Positions 6,478 to 19,515 are shown, counted from the first letter of the stretch. The stretch is 64,000 nucleotides of DNA from Thalassobius sp965218685 (GCF_965218685.1 NZ_OZ244657.1:496001-560000), one strand, 5' to 3'. Notes: a model not told the origin generated them from the sequence alone. A program made the numbers and translations.

Positions 6478-8742
6478 ATGCGTTTAGCCATGCAACTCTC
6501 CAACTGTCACAACTTGGGAAAGCGGTGGTTGTTGCTGTTTTTCGCCGCCCTTTTCGCATGGGCTTCGACCAGTGCGACCGCGGGAATAAAGCTGTCTGAC
6601 ACACCCCCTGCCGAAGCGCAGGAGCCAACCAAGCTGGAATGGCTGGATCTATGGCGCCAGCGGGTTGCAGGGCTTGAACCGCCCTTGTTCGCTCCCGCTC
6701 CGCAGTTGGAATATGAATGCGACACAGAACACACGCCCACGACCCGCGGCCTGTTGATCGGCGCTGGCAAGGCCTTTTCCAACTATGGGTTCACCTTGCC
6801 GGGCCCGGCCAACGACATCCAGCTTTTGACCAGTGCGATGGTTTTGCGGGGGGCATCGCCTTCAAACATCATTGGGCTTTCTGAAAACGCCACTTACGAC
6901 GCGGTCAAGGATGCGGCGCTTGCGCTGGTCGATGAAACATCATGCGGCGACTCGGTCGTTTTGCATTTCTCAGGAGGCGCGCTTTCACCGCACGATCTGG
7001 TTCTTGATTTTGGTACCCTTGGTCAACATCGATTGTCCGAGTTTTCCGCGTCGCAGTTTACGATTGAAACGGGGGCCCATGTTCTTGCGGGAGGTCCGTT
7101 TGTGGCGCTCGACCCCAGCCGACCCGATGGTCAGGATGTGTTAAGCGCAGCGGCCCTTTCTGAATTGGTCACCATTCTTCGCAACAAGGGGGCCGACGTG
7201 ACGGTTTCCCTTGATGTTTCCTCGTCCATGGCGTTCCGGATCGAGCAGCGCCAAGCCGCAATCGACCCGCTGCAATTTCGCAAACTGAAACTGTTGGGGG
7301 AACAAGCCTGCCTGGGGCGCCAGCGCGATGCGCAAGGCAAGCAGCTTGCCGAGCCGGCATGCGAGCCCTCGTGGTCCCCGACCAATCTTGCACCCCACCG
7401 CGGATCCCTGACGGTGTTTTACGGCACGCCGCTGGGAAACCCGGGTCGTGAAGCCAAATTCGCGATAAAACAGGGTGGCAAGCTGGCGGGCGATGAACAG
7501 GTCTATGGCTATGCCAGCTATCAACTGGCCACGGCGATTACCTCGACGGACCGCACGACGGTTGGGGCACTGGCCCGCGCGATACGGCAGGAACAGGAAA
7601 CGCTGGACAACCCGCAATCCCACAGCTTTGTCACTAATGCACCCGATCTGGATATCATTGCCGAGGGCCGCTCCGAGCTGAACCTGCAGCAAAACGAGAT
7701 TATTATCGACAGCCCTTCGCTGGATCGCGCGGGCGTCAAACTAAGGACGCCGCAGATAACGATATCGGGGCGCATTCAGGCTTTGGGCCAACCTCTGAAT
7801 GTCGTCGTAAACGGGAAACTTGCGCAGCTTGAGGGCGATTCAGGTTTCCGGGCGACGGTCCCGCTGACTGCAGGCGTGAACGGGATCACGATCTTTGCCT
7901 CAACCGACCGAAACGAAGCGTTGCGGCGTGATTTTGAGCTGTTCTACGAAGGCGATATTCGGGGCGCGCTGAACGCGGGCAAACGTTACCTGGTGGTTAT
8001 CGCCAACCAGGATTATCAACGTGGCTCTGGCATCACCAACCTGCAAACCCCGGTCGGGGACGGCAAAGCAATCGCGCAGATCATGCGGGACCGCTACGGC
8101 TTTGAAACGACGTTGCGGCTTGACCAAGAGACCCAGCGCGACCTGGTGCTTGAGAACGCAACATACCGGGATATTCAATTGCTGCTTGGCGATTTGTCCT
8201 ATGCCGTGGATGAAACCGACACTGTGGTCATCTTCTATGCAGGACACGGTGAATATTCCGATACCACGGGCACCGGGTATTGGCTGCCGGTTGACGCCCG
8301 GGCGGGCCGGCTTGTGACTTACCTTGATTCCAAGATGATCACGGACACGTTGCAACTGCTGCCAGCCAAGAACGTGTTGGTCATCTCGGACAGTTGCTAT
8401 TCGGGGATGCTGGCGCGGGGCGGCGCACAACTTGATCCTGTCGACGACGCGGATCGCCTACGAGCCTTGCAACGGCTGTCGGATCAACGCTCGCGGGTTG
8501 TCATATCCTCGGGGGGGAACGAACCCGTTGCCGACGGAGGCGGCGACGGACATTCGGTTTTCGCACGGGCTTTGATCAATGCCCTGTCCGGCCCCGAAGG
8601 GGTCGCCTTTTCGGCACGCGAGTTGCACGCAAAACTGTTCAACGCCGTGACGCTGCAAACGGACCAAAGCCCCGACGTGCGGCCGATCCGTGGCGCGGGC
8701 CATGACGGCGGAGACTTCGTATTCGTCGTAACGCAGGATTGA
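6478..8742 (+). CDS. Secreted tandem caspase-fold protein: inactive copy followed by intact metacaspase-type (peptidase C14) domain
   Basis: The product has 754 residues, with a signal peptide or anchor at about 16-36. The C-terminal domain (about 501-754) is a complete caspase-like fold: KRYLVVIANQDY, then YAGHGE with catalytic His590, then ISDSCYSG with catalytic Cys640. The N-terminal domain (about 88-385) follows the same plan (TRGLLIGAGKAF, LPGPANDIQLL, a VVLHFSGGAL strand), but His is replaced by Gly167 and the Cys position (LDVSSSM) by Ser248, so it should be catalytically dead. A beta-rich linker of about 100 residues (391-490) looks Ig-like. Family knowledge: such prokaryotic caspase homologues cleave after Arg/Lys. 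The ribosome site is weak, and Met5 is an alternative start. Substrate and role are unknown. Confidence 0.85.
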   Translation: MRLAMQLSNCHNLGKRWLLLFFAALFAWASTSATAGIKLSDTPPAEAQEPTKLEWLDLWRQRVAGLEPPLFAPAPQLEYECDTEHTPTTRGLLIGAGKAFSNYGFTLPGPANDIQLLTSAMVLRGASPSNIIGLSENATYDAVKDAALALVDETSCGDSVVLHFSGGALSPHDLVLDFGTLGQHRLSEFSASQFTIETGAHVLAGGPFVALDPSRPDGQDVLSAAALSELVTILRNKGADVTVSLDVSSSMAFRIEQRQAAIDPLQFRKLKLLGEQACLGRQRDAQGKQLAEPACEPSWSPTNLAPHRGSLTVFYGTPLGNPGREAKFAIKQGGKLAGDEQVYGYASYQLATAITSTDRTTVGALARAIRQEQETLDNPQSHSFVTNAPDLDIIAEGRSELNLQQNEIIIDSPSLDRAGVKLRTPQITISGRIQALGQPLNVVVNGKLAQLEGDSGFRATVPLTAGVNGITIFASTDRNEALRRDFELFYEGDIRGALNAGKRYLVVIANQDYQRGSGITNLQTPVGDGKAIAQIMRDRYGFETTLRLDQETQRDLVLENATYRDIQLLLGDLSYAVDETDTVVIFYAGHGEYSDTTGTGYWLPVDARAGRLVTYLDSKMITDTLQLLPAKNVLVISDSCYSGMLARGGAQLDPVDDADRLRALQRLSDQRSRVVISSGGNEPVADGGGDGHSVFARALINALSGPEGVAFSARELHAKLFNAVTLQTDQSPDVRPIRGAGHDGGDFVFVVTQD

Positions 8743-8761
8743 GCCGCAAGATACAGATTGA

Positions 8762-8783
8762 CCCAGCAGCGCGCGCTGCTGGG
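8762..8783. terminator. Perfect 10-bp-arm hairpin between convergent genes
   Basis: CCCAGCAGCG and CGCTGCTGGG flank a CG loop, 20 bp after the caspase gene stop and before the end of the convergent glycine-zipper gene. The position suggests a terminator serving one or both; no long T-run is present. Confidence 0.55.
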
Positions 8784-8826
8784 CCATCTTTCAGAACAGT
8801 CCCAAAGGGTTTCTGTCGTCAGTGCA

Positions 8827-9438
8827 TCACTGCAGATCGACGAAAATTTTGGAATCAACACCGGCCTCGAACAGGGCGCGCTTGATCTGGTCCACGGCGC
8901 TGGCGTCTGCCGAGCTGACGATGACCACATCGTTGACCACCAGCGAATAAAGCGGAGCGCCGGGCTCCATGTTGGCCAGGTATTTTTCGGCGGCCAGTTT
9001 GGACCGGGGCCCCCACTTGCCGTCATGGGCGACGCCAATGGTGTATTGCGCGTCCATGGTCAGCTCTTTGCTGACAGGATTGCCGTCGTTCAGATCCATC
9101 AGAACCCGTTCAAGCTCGGCCTCATCGGTGATGCGCTCGGGGATGAACACGTTGGTGCAGGTTTCGACTTCCCTGTATTTGGTGACGGTCTTCTTGCTGC
9201 TTTCATTGGCGATTGCTCCGCCAACGATGGCGCCCGCGGCTGCACCGGCGTTTTTCTTGGTCACGACCTTACCAATCACGCCGCCGACAATCGCGCCGCC
9301 AATTACTTTTTCGGGATTTCCGCCACCAACAGTTTCCTGATAGGGGACACTTTTCGTCTCGCACCTGACCTCGTAAGAGCCAGCAAATGCCTGAGATGCA
9401 AGCACGATGGTCGCCGCTGTCGTTGCCAAAAGTTTCAT
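8827..9438 (-). CDS. Glycine-zipper envelope protein
   Basis: The start is the ATG giving MKLLATTAATIVLASQAFAG, with AAGGAG just upstream. The product has 203 residues with a signal peptide cleaved after AFA. Next comes a glycine-zipper 2TM segment at about residues 35-63 (IGGAIVGGVIGKVV, then AGAAAGAIVGGAIA), typical of outer-membrane-associated SlyB/YmgG-like proteins. The C-terminal half contains a peptidoglycan-binding-like region (WGPRSKLAAEKYLA) and a small alpha/beta segment. It is convergent with the caspase gene. The glycine zipper is clear; the cellular role is not. Confidence 0.75.
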   Translation of the reverse strand: MKLLATTAATIVLASQAFAGSYEVRCETKSVPYQETVGGGNPEKVIGGAIVGGVIGKVVTKKNAGAAAGAIVGGAIANESSKKTVTKYREVETCTNVFIPERITDEAELERVLMDLNDGNPVSKELTMDAQYTIGVAHDGKWGPRSKLAAEKYLANMEPGAPLYSLVVNDVVIVSSADASAVDQIKRALFEAGVDSKIFVDLQ

Positions 9439-9649
9439 TTTCGCACTCCTTATTCGCACAGATCGCAGGGGGCAATGCCCCGCATACTGTGAATGCCTTC
9501 CGGTCCCGGTGCGGCGCTGCAAACGCATTGCGCCGTGAACCAGTTTATCACGTTAATCTTGTGTCCAGCTGGCCATAGCCACAACTGTTATTCAATATCA
9601 CGGCTGGAATCCGCTTGGTCCGGCGTTTCTGACTGGCGTTTCCAGCAGT

Positions 9650-10099
9650 TTACAGAACATCCAAAGAGGTCTTCACCCTGTCCATGACAACCGCAGTTTT
9701 GAAGCGGCTGATATTGGATTCGTCAAAGAAATGCTCTTGGGTGAAAGCCTCGTATTCCTTGATGTCCTGCACGGTCAGGATCAGCAGAAAGTCCGCTTCT
9801 CCGGTGGTATAATAGCATTGTTGCACGCAGGGCGCCTCGCGCATCTTGCGTTTGAATTCGTCCAGATGCATGCGGCTTTCCCGTTCCAGGATAACCTCGG
9901 CGATGATGGTCATATCGCGCCCCAGTTTTCCGGGGGCCAGAACCGCGATTTCACGCTCGATCACGCCGGTTTCGCGCAGCTTTTTCAGGCGCTTTTGTAC
10001 CGCCGGAGCCGACAGCCCAACATCCTGGCTGATGGCATCGGCTGTAAGGCGGGCATTTCTCTGTACAAGGCGCAGAATTTCAATGTCTTTTGCATCCAT
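9650..10099 (-). CDS. Lrp/AsnC-family transcriptional regulator
   Basis: The product has 149 residues. The N-terminal winged helix is typical (MDAKDIEILRLVQRNARLTA, then VGLSAPAVQKRLKKL), and the C-terminal RAM ligand-binding domain carries VQQCYYTTGEADFLLILTV. The gene is divergent from the diaminopropionate ammonia-lyase cluster, with 183 bp between starts. Lrp/AsnC proteins often control the adjacent amino-acid catabolic genes in response to the substrate, so it is the likely regulator of that cluster. The effector is unknown. Confidence 0.87.
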   Translation of the reverse strand: MDAKDIEILRLVQRNARLTADAISQDVGLSAPAVQKRLKKLRETGVIEREIAVLAPGKLGRDMTIIAEVILERESRMHLDEFKRKMREAPCVQQCYYTTGEADFLLILTVQDIKEYEAFTQEHFFDESNISRFKTAVVMDRVKTSLDVL

Positions 10100-10282
10100 G
10101 TTCCGAAATTCATCGCCATTCTTTGAAAAGGCAATGAATTTCTTACCACAGAAGCCGATGATTTACGTACCCCCGCCTGCCGATACCCTTAAAATCGGGG
10201 AAAATTGTTGATTGTCCCGGAAAGCGGCACCGCTGCATCATCCGGCCAAGTTTGCTCGCCACCGGTGACGAAAGGATCGATC

Positions 10283-11476
10283 ATGCGCGATGTGTTCACG
10301 TCTTCCAGTTTGCAGCACGTTTCGGGGCCTCGGCATTCCGGCACCGCGGCCTTTCAGGTTTTGTCGCCTCAGGATTTTGATACCGCGTGCAAGGAAATCA
10401 CATCCTGGGCGGGCTACAAGCCCACGCCGCTTGTGTCCCTTTCGGGGCTTGCGGACAGGATTGGCGTGGCTCGCATCGACTATAAACACGAAGGGCCAAG
10501 GTTCGGGCTGGGCAGCTTCAAGGCGCTGGGGGGGGCTTATGCGGCCATGCGGGTGCTGCAGCGTGAACTGACGGATCGTCTTGATCACCCTGTCAGCATG
10601 GAAGACATCCGCAAGGGCACTTACAGCGAAGACTGCGCGCAGATCACCCTGGTCTCGGCCACTGATGGCAATCACGGCCGTTCGCTGGCTTGGGGTTGTC
10701 AGCGCGTCGGCGCGCCCTGCCGGATATACATCCACGCCGACGTCAGCGAGGGCCGTGCCAAGGCCATGCAAGAACTAGGCGCCGAGGTGATACGGATCGA
10801 AGGCGACTACGACGCTTCAGTGGCGCTGGCAAAACAAGAGGCCGAGGAAAACGGGTGGTTCGTCGTCTCAGACACGTCCTGGCCGGGCTACAGCGAACCG
10901 CCGCGCGACGTGATGGCAGGATATTGTGTGATGACCCGAGAAGCCTGCGAGGCTCTGGCCCTGCCTCCGACGCATGTCTTTTTGCAGGGCGGGGTTGGGG
11001 GGCTGGCGGCCTCGGTCGCGGCGGCGTTGCGCCAGTATTACGGCGCGCAAGCACCGCGCGTGGTTATCGTCGAACCCGAATTGGCCGCTTGCTTGTTCCA
11101 AAGCGCCAAAACCGGCAAAGCCACCACCGTCAGCATCGATGAAGAAACTATCATGGCCGGACTGTCCTGCGGGGAGCCTTCGGAAATGGCGTGGCAGATC
11201 CTGCGCGAGGAAGCCTCGGATTTCGTGACCATCCCGGACAGCATCGTCGCCCCGACTGTTCGGCTGTTGGCGAACGCGGAAACCGGCGATCCCGTGGTCG
11301 AAGCGGGGGAAAGCGCCGTGGCCGGTCTGGCTGCTTTGATCGCCGCCATGCAGCACCCGGACCTGTCGGTAGCACTGGGGCTGGATGCCAGCTCGCGCGT
11401 CCTTTTGATCGGTTCAGAAGGTGTGACAGACCCGGAAATCTTCGCCGCCATCATGGCCGGAGCCGACCATGTCTAA
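10283..11476 (+). CDS. dpaL: Diaminopropionate ammonia-lyase
   Basis: This PLP enzyme of fold type II is predicted to split 2,3-diaminopropionate to pyruvate and two ammonia. The PLP lysine is K80 in FGLGSFKALGGAYA; the family signatures ATDGNHGRSLAWG, GYSEPPRDVMAGY and the glycine-rich phosphate loop FLQGGVGGLA are all present. The chosen ATG (MRDVFTSS) follows GAAAGGATCGATC; an upstream in-frame extension to 10205 has no family support. The stop overlaps the next gene by 8 bp, so dpaL and the M24 gene are translationally coupled. Close relatives act on other beta-substituted amino acids, so the substrate should be taken as probable. Confidence 0.88.
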   Translation: MRDVFTSSSLQHVSGPRHSGTAAFQVLSPQDFDTACKEITSWAGYKPTPLVSLSGLADRIGVARIDYKHEGPRFGLGSFKALGGAYAAMRVLQRELTDRLDHPVSMEDIRKGTYSEDCAQITLVSATDGNHGRSLAWGCQRVGAPCRIYIHADVSEGRAKAMQELGAEVIRIEGDYDASVALAKQEAEENGWFVVSDTSWPGYSEPPRDVMAGYCVMTREACEALALPPTHVFLQGGVGGLAASVAAALRQYYGAQAPRVVIVEPELAACLFQSAKTGKATTVSIDEETIMAGLSCGEPSEMAWQILREEASDFVTIPDSIVAPTVRLLANAETGDPVVEAGESAVAGLAALIAAMQHPDLSVALGLDASSRVLLIGSEGVTDPEIFAAIMAGADHV

Positions 11477-12635
11477 GGCCCCCGAACGGGGATTCCCAGA
11501 CACCGAATTTGCAACCCGCACAAGCCGTGCCCAAGCCCTTATGCAAAGGGCGGGGTTGGCGGGCTTGCTGCTGATGACCGAACCCGAAGTGCGCTATTTC
11601 AGCGGTTTTCACACGCTGTTCTGGCAAAGCCCGACACGACCCTGGTTCCTGTTTGTCCCGGCCTCGGGAAAACCAATCGCGATCATTCCGGAAATCGGCG
11701 CCGAGTTGATGCGGCGCACCTGGATCCAAGACATCCGCACATGGAGCGCACCTGCGCCAAACGACGACGGCCAGAGCCTGCTGACTGAACTGCTGACCCC
11801 CATAGCGCGGCGCAAAGAAAGCATCGGTGTGATGAAGGGCCACGAAACCTCGTTGCGGATGCCTCTGGGTGATTACGAACGGCTGCTGGACGGGCTGCCA
11901 GGGCTACAGGTTACCGATGCGACCCCGCTTGTCCGCAGCATGCGCATGGTGAAATCCGCGGCTGAAATCCAGAAGATCGCTCATATCTGTGCTGTCGGCT
12001 CGCGCAGCTTCGCCGGGGTTCCGGACCTTGCACATCAAGGCCAACCGTTAGAAGAGCTTTTCCGCGAATTCCGTCGCGAAGCCCTGAAACAGGGGGCCGA
12101 CGACGTTCCGTATCTGGTCGGCGGCGCGGATCAGGGGGGGTATCGTGACGTGATCTCGCCTCCGTCGCGCCGGCCGCTGAACGCTGGCGATATCGTCATG
12201 CTTGATACTGGGGCTGCATGGGATGGCTATTATTGCGATTTCGACCGGAACTTTGCCATAGGCCGGGCCGATGACCTATCGCGCCGCGCCTACGATGTCC
12301 TGTGGCGCGCCACTCAGGACGGCATCGCAGCGGCCCGCCCCGGCGCCACCTGCCGTGAGTTGTACCACGCAATGCAATCGGTGATCGCCGAAATGGATGA
12401 CCAAGGTGGGGATGTCGGTCGCTTGGGGCACGGTCTGGGTATGCAACTGACCGAATGGCCCTCGATCGCTGGATTTGACGACACAGTTCTTCAGGAAAAC
12501 ATGGTTCTGACCCTCGAACCTTCGCTAGGCTATGGCGATGGCCGTATCATGGTCCACGAGGAAAACATCGTGATTCGCCCCGAGGGGGCCCGCCTGCTCT
12601 CCTCTCGTGCAGAGCTGGAATTACCAGTGATCTAA
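11469..12635 (+). CDS. M24-family metallopeptidase / Xaa-Pro peptidase-like hydrolase (ectoine hydrolase or creatinase relative)
   Basis: The product has 388 residues. The creatinase-type N-terminal domain (about 15-150) is followed by a pita-bread domain with all five metal ligands visible: Asp246 and Asp257 (LDTGAAWDGYYCDFDRN), His321 (LGHGLGM), Glu350 (LTLEPS) and Glu364 (VHEENIV). It should therefore bind two metal ions and hydrolyse a C-N bond. The family includes Xaa-Pro dipeptidases, creatinase and the ectoine hydrolase DoeA/EutD. Sitting between dpaL and a EutA-like gene, it more likely opens a cyclic or amide-linked amino-acid derivative than processes peptides. The substrate is inference. 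Confidence 0.82.
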   Translation: MSKAPERGFPDTEFATRTSRAQALMQRAGLAGLLLMTEPEVRYFSGFHTLFWQSPTRPWFLFVPASGKPIAIIPEIGAELMRRTWIQDIRTWSAPAPNDDGQSLLTELLTPIARRKESIGVMKGHETSLRMPLGDYERLLDGLPGLQVTDATPLVRSMRMVKSAAEIQKIAHICAVGSRSFAGVPDLAHQGQPLEELFREFRREALKQGADDVPYLVGGADQGGYRDVISPPSRRPLNAGDIVMLDTGAAWDGYYCDFDRNFAIGRADDLSRRAYDVLWRATQDGIAAARPGATCRELYHAMQSVIAEMDDQGGDVGRLGHGLGMQLTEWPSIAGFDDTVLQENMVLTLEPSLGYGDGRIMVHEENIVIRPEGARLLSSRAELELPVI

Positions 12636-12645
12636 GGAGAGCGCG

Positions 12646-13401
12646 ATGAAACTGGACTTCGACACCGATGACGGAATAGGTACCCGCGCAAACCTTGGGG
12701 TTATCGTTCTTGAAACTGATGAGACATTGGAGTGGGAATTCGCCCGACTGACCAATGTTGACGGCGTCGCGCTCTATCACAGTCGCATTCCCATGACCTC
12801 CTCGATACAGCCGGACACATTGGCAGGGATGGAGAACGATCTTCCAAGGTCAGCCGGCCTTCTGCCATCCTCGCTTGATTTTGATGTTATTGGCTATGGC
12901 TGTACGTCCGCTGCCACAGTGATTGGCTCGGACCGCGTGGCGCAACAGGTTAACAAGGTGTTCCCTCGGGCCAAGGTCACAGACCCGCTGGCGGCGATCA
13001 TCGCAGCAGGCCACAGTCTTGGCGTCACCCGCCTGGGATTTATCACGCCCTATATCCCTGAAGTGTCGATCAGGATGCGAAAGAAACTTGAAGCAGCCGG
13101 GTTTGAAATTGCCAGCTTCGGTTCGTTCGAGGAAGGCGATGACCGGATCGTGGCCCGGATCACCGAGGAAGCGATCAAAGCTGCGGCCCTGCGTGTCGTG
13201 GCCACTGCGGCTTGTGACGCCGTCATCATTTCCTGCACCAACCTGCGCTGCATTCGTGTCATCCCCGAAATCGAAACCCAACTGGGGGTGCCCGTTATCT
13301 CAAGCAATCTGGCCCTGGCCTGGCACATGCTAAGGCTTGGCGGCATCGACGATCAATCGCCGCAATTTGGAAAGCTTTTCGGTCAAAGCCTTGGGCAATG
13401 A
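12646..13401 (+). CDS. Asp/Glu racemase-fold protein, EutA / maleate isomerase-like
   Basis: The product has 251 residues and the start is preceded by AAGGAGAGCGCG, 10 bp after the M24 stop. Both catalytic cysteines expected for the maleate isomerase / arylmalonate decarboxylase group are present: Cys86 in GYGCTSAATVIG and Cys197 in ISCTNLRC. The VTDPLAAIIAAGHSLG and RLGFITPYIPEVS segments are typical. EutA of ectoine utilisation belongs here. As third gene of a tight operon with dpaL and the M24 hydrolase it probably isomerises or racemises an intermediate. Which reaction it performs cannot be read from sequence. Confidence 0.78.
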   Translation: MKLDFDTDDGIGTRANLGVIVLETDETLEWEFARLTNVDGVALYHSRIPMTSSIQPDTLAGMENDLPRSAGLLPSSLDFDVIGYGCTSAATVIGSDRVAQQVNKVFPRAKVTDPLAAIIAAGHSLGVTRLGFITPYIPEVSIRMRKKLEAAGFEIASFGSFEEGDDRIVARITEEAIKAAALRVVATAACDAVIISCTNLRCIRVIPEIETQLGVPVISSNLALAWHMLRLGGIDDQSPQFGKLFGQSLGQ

Positions 13402-13427
13402 TCCGGGCCCGTAGGCGTAAAACAACA

Positions 13428-13450
13428 AAGCCGCCCCTGAAGGGCGGCTT
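13428..13450. terminator. Terminator between the dpaL cluster and the rrn operon
   Basis: Arms AAGCCGCCC and GGGCGGCTT flank a 5-base loop. On the minus strand the stem is followed by TTTGTTGTTTT, so it terminates the rRNA transcript after tRNA-fMet; it also lies just beyond the plus-strand EutA-like gene. Confidence 0.85.
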
Positions 13451-13480
13451 GTTATGATATCGATATTCGATAATCTATTT

Positions 13481-13557
<77 letters not shown>

Positions 13558-13609
13558 CCAATTTGTTACATCGCAGAGAGATCGATATGTATATCTTGGT
13601 TATTACTAG

Positions 13610-13725
13610 GTTTGGCGGTTACCTACTCTCCCACACCTTAAGATGCAGTACCATTGGCGTTAGAGCACTTAACTTCCGAGTTCGGGAAGGGATCGGGTGT
13701 TTTGCTTCTGCTATGACCACCAAAC
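13610..13725 (-). rRNA. rrf: 5S ribosomal RNA
   Basis: The ends pair (GGTTTGG...CCAAACC) and the interior carries conserved 5S segments such as CGATCCCTTCCCGAACTCGG and GGGAGAGTAGGT on the minus strand. Length is about 116 nt, ends estimated. Confidence 0.93.
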
Positions 13726-13818
13726 CGAGTAATAACCAAGAATGTCCAAGTCAGTACGACTGTACTTTGTGTTGTGTATGCTTTTGATTTGATTGAACAG
13801 TCTTGCTGTTACTGGATC

Positions 13819-16649
<2,831 letters not shown>

Positions 16650-17020
16650 GATCCAGAAAGAGCAAGACTTGCGTCTTACGCTGCCAGGCTGGTTCGTCCA
16701 GCAGCTCTCAATCTGGTCAAAAGCATACATTTTCCCGCCTGAACAGATGTCGGTCTGTTCAGACAATGAGCAATCTCGCGATTGCTCGGGTTAGTGTACT
16801 TGACTTGGACAACACCGTCGTTTTCGAAGCGATATGCTGCAAACCTCCAAGGAAAACGGGCTTGCAACACCGGCCCCGCGAACGGGGCAGCAACGAAGGC
16901 AATCCACTTACGCGCGGACACCAACGGTGTTGTTATTATTGATCTCTCTATACGATGTAAAAGTGCGTCCGATTGGACGGATAAACACTCGAAAGTGCTT
17001 ATCGGTCAAATCGAGGGTAA
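16650..17020 (-). other. rrn spacer between tRNA-Ala and 23S
   Basis: This is transcribed spacer of the rRNA operon. It contains the upstream half of the 23S processing stem and an imperfect hairpin near 16979-17002 (GATAAACACT / AAGTGCTTATC). I see no coding or other RNA gene. Confidence 0.7.
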
Positions 17021-17096
17021 TGGTGGAGCCTAGGAGGATCGAACTCCTGACCTCCTGAATGCAAATCAGGCGCTCTCCCAGCTGAGCTAAGGCCCC
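17021..17096 (-). tRNA. tRNA-Ala (TGC)
   Basis: This is a 76-nt cloverleaf with encoded CCA: minus strand GGGGCCTTAGCTCAGCTGGG, anticodon loop containing TGC, TTCGATCC T-loop. It sits in the 16S-23S spacer, as is usual. Confidence 0.96.
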
Positions 17097-17116
17097 ATAA
17101 GTATCCCGAAGGATAA

Positions 17117-17193
<77 letters not shown>

Positions 17194-17341
17194 AGACAGG
17201 CCGTCTGATGGTAGCTGGCCTGATGTTTTCCTGAAGAGATATGAGGACGGCTCGGTCCGATGTGTGATCAGCGTGACTTGCTGATCTTCTGCTAAGTGTT
17301 TCACGAAGCTGGACAAGTCCAGTTTGCTAGAAACATCCTTA

Positions 17342-18808
<1,467 letters not shown>

Positions 18809-19084
18809 AAACGCTGTTACCAGCGTATCCTTGACGTTCGAACCTCTGCACATACTGTGTCCCAACCAGGCATGGCCGGGACAAATTGACGGTCCAACCG
18901 GCTGGTCGGACCTACTTTCTGTTTGTGACATCAGTACCAAAAGATACCGAAAGCCGACAAACAGTGAAGCTGACTATCCATCATCGGATCAGGTCGAAAC
19001 CGTCTCCTAGGTAGTTGATATATGTGCAGTCATTCATTCATCGAATGAACCAAACCGCCCACATATCTCTTCAGATATTATCAA

Positions 19085-19095
19085 TGTCAAAGAGC
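19085..19095 (-). promoter_or_regulatory. boxA-like antitermination element of the rrn leader
   Basis: The minus strand reads GCTCTTTGACA, close to the bacterial rrn boxA (TGCTCTTTAACA), about 280 bases before 16S and downstream of the predicted promoter. The TTGACA within it could also be mistaken for a -35. Confidence 0.5.
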
Positions 19096-19271
19096 GCGGA
19101 ACCCAGGCAAAAACCTAAACTCCAGAGACAAAATCAACCGGCTGCGCTGAAACTTCTTAGCGCGACCCGCCTCATCTACCTCAATTTTTCCTACCGTCCG
19201 TCCCTTCAGAGCCTTGCTCCTCAGCGCCGTCTGGCGTCCCGTTGTGCGCCTCAGCGCCGCCGGTGAGGGGG

Positions 19272-19300
19272 GTTCTACGGTTATCACCCAATACCCGCAA
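19272..19300 (-). promoter_or_regulatory. Predicted rrn operon promoter
   Basis: On the minus strand TTGCGG (19300-19295), a 17-base spacer and TAGAAC (19277-19272) form a good vegetative promoter, followed by a C-rich discriminator. A/T tracts just upstream could act as an UP element. The transcript start would be about 460 bases before 16S. Confidence 0.55.
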
Positions 19301-19314
19301 CCCCTTTTTGCAAA

Positions 19315-19338
19315 AAACGTCATCTTTTTTTGACGTTT
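19315..19338 (-). terminator. Hairpin with T-run between msrQ and the rrn promoter
   Basis: On the minus strand AAACGTCA, an 8-base loop and TGACGTTT are followed by TTT. It is placed between the msrQ stop and the rrn promoter, where a terminator is needed to separate two same-strand transcripts. The A/T content could instead serve the rrn promoter. Confidence 0.4.
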
Positions 19339-19515
19339 CTTTTAACACATTGATTTCTAACAGATTTAAAGGGTCATTTTGCTTGGGAATTCTTAGCCGC
19401 TGCAGGCGCAATGCTGCACAACAGCATCGAGCGATTCACGATCTAGAGTTATCCCCAAGGTTACCCACAATATACGCGGCAAATCACCGATTCAGGTCCG
19501 AGTCACTTACGTGAA

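Noticed and set aside
6478..8742. Caspase protein as an abortive-infection or phage-defence effector
   Set aside because: It has an export signal, and no defence partners (STAND ATPase, reverse transcriptase, CRISPR, gasdermin-like gene) are near.
19062..19090. TTGACA-N17-GATATG as the rrn promoter
   Set aside because: The TTGACA is part of a boxA-like element, GCTCTTTGACA, and the -10 is poor; the upstream TTGCGG-N17-TAGAAC fits better. It is kept only as an alternative.
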